DNA from: Sphaeroforma sirkka
Lineage: Eukaryota; Opisthokonta; Ichthyosporea; Ichthyophonida
Length of the DNA: 25,126 nucleotides
Direction of reading: 5' to 3'
Assembly (NCBI GenBank): GCA_001586965.3
Contig: LUCW03000563.1
Location: 5,001-30,126 of the forward strand
Shown here piece by piece: positions 19,194 to 25,126 of the stretch. Numbering within the stretch: position 1 is the stretch's first letter; the number at the start of each line of letters is the position of its first letter. The position numbers and the translations under genes are program-made. A model generated the notes under the pieces. The model was given only the letters and a program-made list of their open reading frames with translations, was not told the origin of the DNA and did no database searches.

Positions 19194-19880
19194 TCAGTGC
19201 TTAACTTGGACGTCTGGTAAGTCCTTGCAATCCTCTTTGTGCCAACCGTTAGTACCCTTGCAAGTAGCACACTCTTTCATATAGTGTCCAAAATCTGGCT
19301 TGCCTGGTGCACACTTAACAGGGTCGTGTCTACCATTCCACTTGCCATTACGTTTTGTGAGGTTGTAACCACACTTCTTGCAAGGCGCTCTCACCTTCTT
19401 ATCACCTTCGGTTCGGTAGAAGTAGAGCCAGTACCCCCCTCCAGTAGTAGTGCGAGGTTTCTTAGTACTACGCGCAGTATTAGTCTCTACTGCGTTTCGC
19501 TTAGTGGGCTGGGTGTAGCTCGTGGTACTAAGTACTCTAGTAGAGGAATTGGTATGCTTGTGTACTATCTTCTCAAAGACAGACCAAGGCATAGATCGCA
19601 AATCACCATAGGCGATGATGTCATCATTGACTTTCTTAAAGAGGTTAGCTCCCAGAGTCTCCATCATCTGACAAATTAATAAATATTCGCCAGTATAGGT
19701 ACGACCACCCATCCGAGTATTCATATGTGTCATATGAGCTAGAGCACCTCGAATAGTGGTATCGTTCGCAAAGAACTTGCGAGACTCTAGAAGTTCACGG
19801 TCACGTGCATCTTCAAAAAAAGGTGTTAAGTATATTATCACGCAACTGGTGCCAGGGTAGGGCTTTCCAGTTGGGCTCAT
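19194..19880 (-). CDS. gag C-terminal part with Cys/His zinc-binding region
   Basis: Gag would form the retroelement particle and bind its RNA. The usable frame starts at TPFFEDARDRELLESRKFF; the codons before it are out of frame. Helical capsid-like sequence (LLICQMMETLGANLFKKVND) is followed by a basic Thr-rich linker (TNTARSTKKPRTTTGGG) and a Cys/His region: CKKCG, HDPVKC, HYMKECATCKG and HKEDC. This is not the standard CCHC knuckle (C-x2-C-x4-H-x4-C) but a longer, atypical arrangement. It ends VKH, TGA. Pol follows in the same frame after Q-Y-H. Confidence 0.8.
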   Translation of the reverse strand: MSPTGKPYPGTSCVIIYLTPFFEDARDRELLESRKFFANDTTIRGALAHMTHMNTRMGGRTYTGEYLLICQMMETLGANLFKKVNDDIIAYGDLRSMPWSVFEKIVHKHTNSSTRVLSTTSYTQPTKRNAVETNTARSTKKPRTTTGGGYWLYFYRTEGDKKVRAPCKKCGYNLTKRNGKWNGRHDPVKCAPGKPDFGHYMKECATCKGTNGWHKEDCKDLPDVQVKH

Positions 19881-20172
19881 GTGCCTTCAAGATAGTTCGC
19901 CATTCACCTGGCTCACAGAAATGAATAAAGGCATTCATCATCTGCTTATCCCTAAGACTGGCAGACTCCTTAAGTTGGTCGAAGGCCTTCAGTGTCTCCA
20001 CTGTACTCTCATTAGTAGAGAAATCGACCTCAGCCTGCGCGTTACCTAGCTGCTTTATAAAGCTTGGTTCTAAGTGTTCACGAGGCTCATGCTCAGTGCT
20101 ACGGGCTGCTAGTGCCAAGATGGTGTCTATTTCCTTTCTCTTGTTATCGATTAGATAGCGAATGTTTCTCAT
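19813..20172 (-). pseudogene. gag N-terminal part, truncated and frameshifted
   Basis: About 119 codons (RNIRYLIDNKRKEIDTILAL, QLKESASLRDKQMMNAFIHF, EPNWKALPWHQLRDNIL) run into a T7 run at 19815-19821, where one extra base gives a stop. The next frame continues as FFEDARDRELL. Its apparent ATG (20170-20172) lies within the inverted-repeat arm, seven bases beyond the junction at 20164/20165. The real gag start and the 5' LTR have therefore been lost. Family assignment rests on position before the zinc-binding region and pol. Confidence 0.75.
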
Positions 20173-20563
20173 TACTTAAAGCCTTTCAGTCACCTACGGC
20201 TGCACAAAGGACCTTTGGGAAAGCTTTGGACTAAAGAATGTGATGATGCATTTAAACTAGTCAAAAGTAGAGTAATGGACGCACCCATCATGCAGTACCC
20301 TGTGGATGGTGTCCCATTCCAAGTAGCAACCGACGCTTCAGATCGAGCGGTAGGTGGAGTGCTTTTACCAAACGATAAATGGTATACCGCGCTACATACA
20401 ATTCTTTAGCAAGAGTTATAATAAGAGCCAACGGAATTACCCTACCGTTAAACAAAAGCTCCTTGATATAGTTACTGCGCTAAGACAGTTTAAAGACTAC
20501 CTTTATGGAAGTTACTTTACTGTCGCCTGTGATCAAAAGTCTTTAACATACTTAAAGATATGA
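20165..20563 (+). pseudogene. RT connection and RNase H, plus-strand copy
   Basis: Starts at the inner junction with ITYLKPF-equivalent bases (TTACTTAAAGCCTTTCAGTC), then LGKLWTKECDDAFKLVKSRV, VPFQVATDASDRAVGGVL. One extra T (CTTTTACC) shifts the frame. The next frame reads YQTINGIPRYIQFFSKSYNK and FTVACDQKSLTYLKI before a stop caused by one missing A. Substitutions against the minus copy include Lys to Ile in NGIPRY and Glu-Leu-Leu-Ala to Lys-Leu-Leu-Asp. Confidence 0.9.
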
Positions 20564-21294
20564 ACCCTGATTCACAGTTGGTGAGCCGCTGGCATGACAT
20601 TATTGCCAAGTTCGCTTTTAATATAACACACATACCAGGAATACATAACCATCTTCCTGACATGCTCTCTCGACTTGTGCCCGACTACCAGAAAACAGTC
20701 AAGGAGTTATTAGCAACCGATTGGATGCTAAATAAGAAATGGTTTAACCTCGCTCAATCACGATGGGGTCCATTTACTGTTGATATGTTCGCCGCAGAAC
20801 ATAACAAACAGGTTTCTGAATATAGGTCGTTGACTCATCCTAAAGGTGATGCATTTCAGCTTGATTTATCAAAGCATAATGCGTGGGCTAACCCACCTTG
20901 TCAACTTATCGCACAGTTGTTAAATTATGTTAATATTACTAAATCTACCATTACGCTGTGTTGTACCTTACGTAACTCCGACCCATGGATACGTGATTTA
21001 ATTAATATGATTCAAGACGAACCTATTTATATCGACCGTGAAACCGACACGTTTTTGTATCAGGGATCCTATTCTATTAAGAAGACACCTTGGAAACACA
21101 CCATTGTTTGTCGCATCGGTCCTGCAGGTACCACTAAGTGGAAACCCTCAACCGAATTCTTAGCTAAACTAGAGGAGTCTAAAGAGTTTGAACAAAAGCT
21201 CAAGACTCGTACAACACATGCACCCAACAAGATTGTAGTCGAGGTAATGCCGATTGAAACGGCATTAGATCGTAAAAAACATGGAACTAGCTAA
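20560..21294 (+). CDS. methyltransferase-like domain of element A pol, plus-strand copy
   Basis: The same 244-codon open frame as in the minus arm, with RWGPFTVDMFAAEHNKQ, GDAFQLDLSKHNAWANPPC (NPPC codons 20890-20901) and KTPWKHTIVCRIGP. Three residues differ: Pro to Thr in LCCTLRN, Val to Ile in PIYIDRE and Ala to Val in NKIVVEV. That this stretch stays fully open in both arms while neighbouring domains are broken may reflect chance or its few long homopolymers. Confidence 0.8.
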   Translation: MNPDSQLVSRWHDIIAKFAFNITHIPGIHNHLPDMLSRLVPDYQKTVKELLATDWMLNKKWFNLAQSRWGPFTVDMFAAEHNKQVSEYRSLTHPKGDAFQLDLSKHNAWANPPCQLIAQLLNYVNITKSTITLCCTLRNSDPWIRDLINMIQDEPIYIDRETDTFLYQGSYSIKKTPWKHTIVCRIGPAGTTKWKPSTEFLAKLEESKEFEQKLKTRTTHAPNKIVVEVMPIETALDRKKHGTS

Positions 21295-21766
21295 GGCCAT
21301 GGATCAAAGACTCAAAACTCTAAGAGAACCTGAAGCTCGCACTCAACTACTTAAAGCGCTGCTTAAAGAACAGCCAGGAGTTGCGAAACAACTGAAGAAG
21401 ATACTTCAACAATCTAATGTTGTCAATTATGTATCTCAGGAGTCTACCCCTCCTGATACTGAGGTTGCCCTTTCCAACAGGACTATGGTTCATCCAGCCA
21501 GCGTTACGCAGAATCTGACTGACTTAGAGGAGCTCGAAAGTAGAGTTAAAATTATACATAATTTAACGCATCGAGCATATGAGCATACTTATAAAATGGC
21601 TATTCGTGCAGGGCTTGATCACCCGGCGCTGAAAGAAACCATACGTGAAGTATACCGACGCTGTACTGATTGTGAAAAGAACCAGATCAAGCGATACGGT
21701 TGGGCACCCCTAAAAAAGTGTGACAGAAGACCAACCGATGCGCCGAGTCATAGTCGATTTGGTTAA
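21281..21766 (+). pseudogene. integrase N-terminal zinc-finger segment, plus-strand copy
   Basis: Identical in protein to the minus copy through HNLTHRAYEHTYKM, CTDCEKNQIKRYGWAPLK. It has six A after CCCCT where the minus copy has four, so it runs on out of frame (CDRRPTDAPSHSRFG) before stopping. The integrase core starts in another frame at 21720. Confidence 0.85.
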
Positions 21767-22400
21767 ACTCCCGCGATCCAAGCATACTGGCGATGTATAT
21801 ATCTGTCATTTCTTATGTGTGGCTTCGGGCTATAACTTGCTTTATGCAATACCGAACAAACGTCCACAAACAGTGGCAGAATTATGCTATCACGTCTTTA
21901 ATGACTTCGGTTTCCCCCGAGTACTATGTTCTGATAACGGTAGTGAGTTTTGTACCGACGTAATGGAGGCACTTATACTCGTATCAGGCATGAACCATAG
22001 GCGTGGTGTTCCTTACAAACCTCAAACGCAGGGTGCAAATGAGACACGTCATAGAGAACTTAAGAAACTCTTGCGTACCGCACTAGACGACGTTGAGGAT
22101 ATGTGGCCTTATCATTTGAAATGGGTTCAGACTCAAATGAATAACTGCATGAATCCTCAAACTGGAACACTCCCGCTTCACTATTTCTTTGGCCGCTATA
22201 GTGAATTACAAGCAACGTTTGATAAAACTGCGCCCGAGAAACACGTTACCCCGTGGCTACAAAAGATTGAGCATATGCAGAACGTTGTTTACCCCTGTTT
22301 ACTGAGCACAAGAATCGTGTCCTACTTAAAGCGTATGACCGATGGAATAACACTAAGAACATTGTTCAGTTCAAAGTCGGCGATTACGTTAACATTATAA
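21720..22400 (+). pseudogene. integrase catalytic core, plus-strand copy
   Basis: This copy has the whole core in one frame: VIVDLVKLPRSKHTGDVYIC, FLCVASGYNLLYAIPNK, FGFPRVLCSDNGSEFCTD and GVPYKPQTQGANETRHRELK, so the D-D-E residues are all present (second Asp 21933-21935). After YPCLL one C is missing (CTGAG instead of CTCGAG, about 22304). The frame then changes to an unrelated tail (STRIVSYLKRMTDG) and stops. Confidence 0.92.
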
Positions 22401-23025
22401 ATCGAAACGCCAACGTTACCGAACTCTCTTCTAAGACGATAGGACCTTTTGTTATTTCCTACCATGATGAGAAGAGTGATACTTACGAAGTGAATAACAT
22501 TGATGGTACTAGCGCAACTAATTTAGGCACTCACCGTATCCCTACCTCCGAACTCTCATTCGCTCGCTCATTTGATTCTGATGTACCAGTTATGGAGTCA
22601 CAAGTCAAAGATATAATTGACAGAACATCCGAAGACGGTTACACTTACTACAAGACCCGTTTCATGGATGGGACAGTAGCTTGGCTAACCTCCGATGCAT
22701 TTCGTGAATCTCGCGACTTTCTTCGTATCTTTAATAAGAAATGGAATAAGCGTTTACATAAGAACACACGAGATAAACGAAAAGGGTTTCCTCAGGTGAC
22801 TACAAACCCTGACGGATCTGAAATTCCCTATTTGCCACCTACTTCCCTACGTGACTAAACTTTCTGATCTGCTTACCAACAGTGCAGAAAATTGTTCAAA
22901 CTTACTTACTAATGAAGAACAGCCTTTGGCTATTACCTTACCAAATAATAAACGTAAGGCGCCTACATCGGAAATGGTTACTGGACCAAATACTAAACGA
23001 CATAGAGTACAACATGAGTCTTGAA
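22310..23025 (+). pseudogene. integrase C-terminus and chromodomain, plus-strand copy
   Basis: After the frameshift at about 22304 the coding frame continues with NRVLLKAYDRWNN, VGDYVNIINRN, GPFVISYHDEK and NNIDGTSATNLGTHRIPTSE. The chromodomain-like VKDIIDRTSEDGYTYYKTRF and SRDFLRIFNKKW follow at about 22600-22745. An extra C at LPPTS (22847 region) shifts the frame again, giving a stop at 22858. The basic tail (NNKRKAPTSE, TKRHRV) resumes from 22862. Confidence 0.85.
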
Positions 23026-23149
23026 CTCGTACATATAGGCACATACTTACTCGATAAGTCATGACCGAAACCGTTTTACTTTGGTTTTCGCTTTACCAAC
23101 TAGATCGTATCTTAACGTACGTTCGTAGTTCTAAAAGCTACTGGGGCTA

Positions 23150-23749
23150 TGTAGAAATACGGCCTCCGGTCAGTCTAAAATATCAAGATCAATTGAGATA
23201 ATACATTGGTTTTTATTTGTATTTTAAATAATTTAGTACAAGCTCTTTTTCCAATATTTCCAAAGTGTTCTAAATTGACTTTGATGGCTCCAATAGCCTG
23301 AGTATTTGGTATGACTCATCTATTTGGACCTATTTGAGACATTAGTAGATGTAGGATATTATAAACTAAATTTTATAATCTCCGAACTACTACTTATAGA
23401 TTTTGGTCCTCCCGCCAATCTCCAAAATCCAATAAGTCTTTTTTTTTCTTTTTTTAACTTTTCTTCAGATGGAACTTTATTTATATCAGCTAATGTATTA
23501 ACGTGACTTACGTTATTATGTCTATTTACAAATTAGGGCAAGTGGTCATGAACATTTAGTACTTCTAGTGAAAATTATTCAATAAAGAACAGCTAGAGGT
23601 ACGCCCTGTGTGATCGAGGATATTTAGGCTCTTAACAAGAGGCAGTCCCGATCATTCTTACACAAGCTACCACTGCTAAATCCTAACTGACTAAATTGTA
23701 TTTTAGTTTAATATAGTTTGAAACCTAGTAATTTCCATCGAAGTTTACA
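23150..23749 (+). repeat. 3' LTR of the plus-strand copy (element A)
   Basis: Starts TGTAGAAATACGG after CTACTGGGGCTA (a putative polypurine tract with one G fewer than the other arm) and ends CGAAGTTTACA. CAATAAAG near 23580 is a possible poly(A) signal. It differs from the LTR in the other arm by a few substitutions, such as AACATTTAG against AACACTTAG, and by T-run lengths. Confidence 0.72.
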
Positions 23750-24180
23750 ATTACCAGGGTTAGTTGGCAAATGAGGGTCGATATTACGAGGATGGTAAGC
23801 CTCATCGAGTTCCATACGATCATATCCTCTGACAGGGTTAGGTTAGGTCAAGAGGATGGTCAATGGTAGCATCAGAGCTACAGAGATTAAAATTTTGAAA
23901 TATGTTCTGGCACCCGATGAGATGCCGACAGAGTTTGTGGGCCCTAGTAGTGCTCAGGAATTGACAACTGTGATTAAATTCCCTGGCAGAATTGTTTGGA
24001 ACCAGCGGATTTGCACTTGGCAATTGTTACTCCGCAAAATTTGTCGTCATCAGTGAAGCAGTTCATTGATTCATTTCGCAGAGTGATGAACTCTCCACGG
24101 ACTCTGAAAACATGCTCAGTGACTTTGGACAAGCAGACGCCGGAGGAATGGCCATCTAACTCACAGGGCAGCTATTGATT
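23750..24180 (+). pseudogene. broken coding stretch, unknown family
   Basis: Protein-like pieces follow in changing frames: EGRYYEDGKPHRVPYDHIL then a stop; KYVLAPDEMPTEFVGPSSAQ and TTVIKFPGRIVW; then, from 23996, EPADLHLAIVTPQNLSSSVK with FIDSFRRVMNSPRTLKTCSV and a stop at 24176-24178. They look like remains of one protein. I do not recognise the family. It is not the RT portion of relic C that would follow if element A were a simple insertion there. Confidence 0.35.
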
Positions 24181-25126
24181 TGGAAAACCCGTAGACGATA
24201 CAATTGTATTCATTTTAACACGCAGATGCTCAAATTGTCGTCTGACAATTCCTTTGTCTGAGCAGGTGATATATGGGTGTCCAGGTTCAAGAGGTAATGA
24301 GACACTGGGTGTTAGAGTACAATGTAGTAGACTTTAAATCTAAGTTGTTAGCGTGCGGTGTGGGGACTAATAGTAAAGTGCTAGTGTATCTAATGTATGG
24401 TGCATTCGAATGGATTTATTTATGATCTCACCCTCAGTTATATACTGATGGTGTTTGTACTAGTGTTGAACCACTTGCGTTGGCCAGGGTAAAAACTCAT
24501 ATGATCAGTATGAGAAACCTTATGCAGAACACTTTAGCACTCGGATATATTTTCTAGAAATAAATATATCATATTCTCTGTTACCACACTCCGTCTCGGA
24601 CCTCGGCTCTCGGCTAGCCGCTGTTACCACACTCAGTCTCGAGCGTCGGCTCTCGGCTAGCCGGTGGCCCGTTTTCTATAAACATAATAATCTGAGAAGA
24701 AGTCTCAAATTACTCTTACGTTCTCTCAGGCTGACCCACCTATACTTATATTAATTTGAGAACAAGTCCCATATTACTCTCGAGCTGACGACGTAAAACA
24801 TTATTAACGTATATAGAAATACGCCTACTACTGTAGTCTATCACTGGGGTCCCTTCGTCTGGAGGTACCATAATGGATACCAACAGTTCCGGTCGGGGGT
24901 CGGTTGAGAAAAGATTGACTATCATCTCGATTACTAAAAAAAGACATAGTCAACGAAACACAGGATTAATTTCAGGGATGAAAATCGATGAAATAAGCCC
25001 CGAGTTCTAAGTTTAGGGGTTGAGAGTTTTTCCCACATTTTTTTCAAAAAAAAAACTTTCAAGAAAATGTTCTATTTTGGATGATTGGCGTAAACTCGTG
25101 AATTTTTAGCGAATTTTTGTAGGGAG
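24181..25126. other. no recognisable gene
   Basis: AT-rich sequence with short open frames only. It holds a 43-bp tandem duplication. Related phrases TCTGAGAAGAAGTCTCAAATTA and TTGAGAACAAGTCCCATATT occur at about 24690 and 24755. Confidence 0.6.
24578..24663. repeat. 43-bp tandem duplication
   Basis: Units 24578-24620 and 24621-24663 both begin CTGTTACCACACTC and end CTCTCGGCTAGCCG. They are GC-rich against an AT-rich background and differ at four or five positions in the middle. Confidence 0.93.

Larger units (their letters stand above)
14249..23749. mobile_element. element A: 9.5-kb inverted-repeat (head-to-head) Gypsy structure
   Basis: Arms 14249-17830 and 20165-23749 are reverse complements with only scattered substitutions and homopolymer-length changes. 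The spacer 17831-20164 is single copy. Each arm carries the end of RT, RNase H, methyltransferase-like domain, integrase, chromodomain and a 3' LTR. Both outer ends read TGTAAACTTCGATGG inward, the 3' LTR end of the element (ending TACA on the coding strand). The inner junction is sharp: both sides share TTTCTCATTACTTAAAGCC and then diverge. No 5' LTR is present. Flanking bases ATAAG and ATTAC are not a target duplication. Confidence 0.93.

Noticed and set aside
20215..20409. A separate small gene at the start of the plus-strand arm
   Set aside because: It is the RT connection and RNase H start of element A, ended by a one-base T insertion.
14249..23749. Classification of element A as a DIRS element, because of the methyltransferase-like domain and inverted repeats
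   Set aside because: It encodes an HHCC finger and a DDE integrase with SDNGSEF, no tyrosine recombinase, and has an LTR ending TACA. The inverted arms are whole half-elements, not terminal repeats of the DIRS type.
14244..23754. Target site duplication around the palindrome
   Set aside because: ATAAG on the left and ATTAC on the right do not match at 4, 5 or 6 bases.
1..25126. tRNA, rRNA or other structured RNA genes
   Set aside because: I saw no GTTCGAATC-type T-arm with a matching acceptor stem and no rRNA core motifs by eye. A covariance-model scan was not possible.

Overview
This is a eukaryotic, probably protist, genomic window. It holds spliced host coding sequence, simple-sequence repeats, long stretches with no recognisable gene, and decayed Ty3/Gypsy-type LTR retrotransposons. 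No bacterial or organellar features are seen. An intron-bearing glycogen-targeting (CBM21) gene, Arabidopsis-like TTTAGGG telomere-type motifs and chromodomain-bearing Gypsy elements would suit an opisthokont-like unicellular eukaryote. The lineage is a guess.

Layout. (1) 1-2286 (+): the 3' part of a gene for a CBM21 domain of the type found in protein phosphatase 1 glycogen-targeting subunits. Four exon pieces can be joined in phase. One intron holds a long TG microsatellite, a 31-bp minisatellite and telomere-like motifs. (2) 2287-8300: mostly no recognisable gene. It has a broken minus-strand coding stretch (about 4600-5974) with a 71-bp tandem duplication, a hairpin cluster, a C17 tract and a 34-bp triplication. 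(3) 8305-10996 (-): relic B, a Gypsy pol with RT, RNase H, methyltransferase-like region, integrase and chromodomain, carrying many frameshifts and stops. (4) 10997-12090: unassigned. (5) 12090-14248 (-): relic C, an older relative of element A, truncated at both ends. (6) 14249-23749: a 9.5-kb inverted-repeat structure made from element A. A nearly complete but 5'-truncated minus-strand copy lies head-to-head with a plus-strand 3' half copy. The arms are about 3.58 kb (14249-17830 and 20165-23749) around a 2.3-kb spacer with gag, protease and most of RT. Both outer ends are the same 3' LTR end (TACA). (7) 23750-25126: short broken reading frames on the plus strand and a 43-bp tandem duplication.

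The element family is the most interesting content. A, B and C share the order RT, RNase H, a DIRS/Dam-methyltransferase-like domain, HHCC zinc finger, DDE integrase; A and B, which reach further, add a chromodomain. Such a methyltransferase-like domain is best known from tyrosine-recombinase DIRS elements, but here it sits in integrase-bearing elements. Other notable points are an in-frame TGA followed by C between gag and pol, an unusual DPG protease motif, homopolymer-length differences that break different reading frames in the two arms, and short telomere-like fillers inside the relics, two of them flanked by short direct duplications, which look like break-repair scars.
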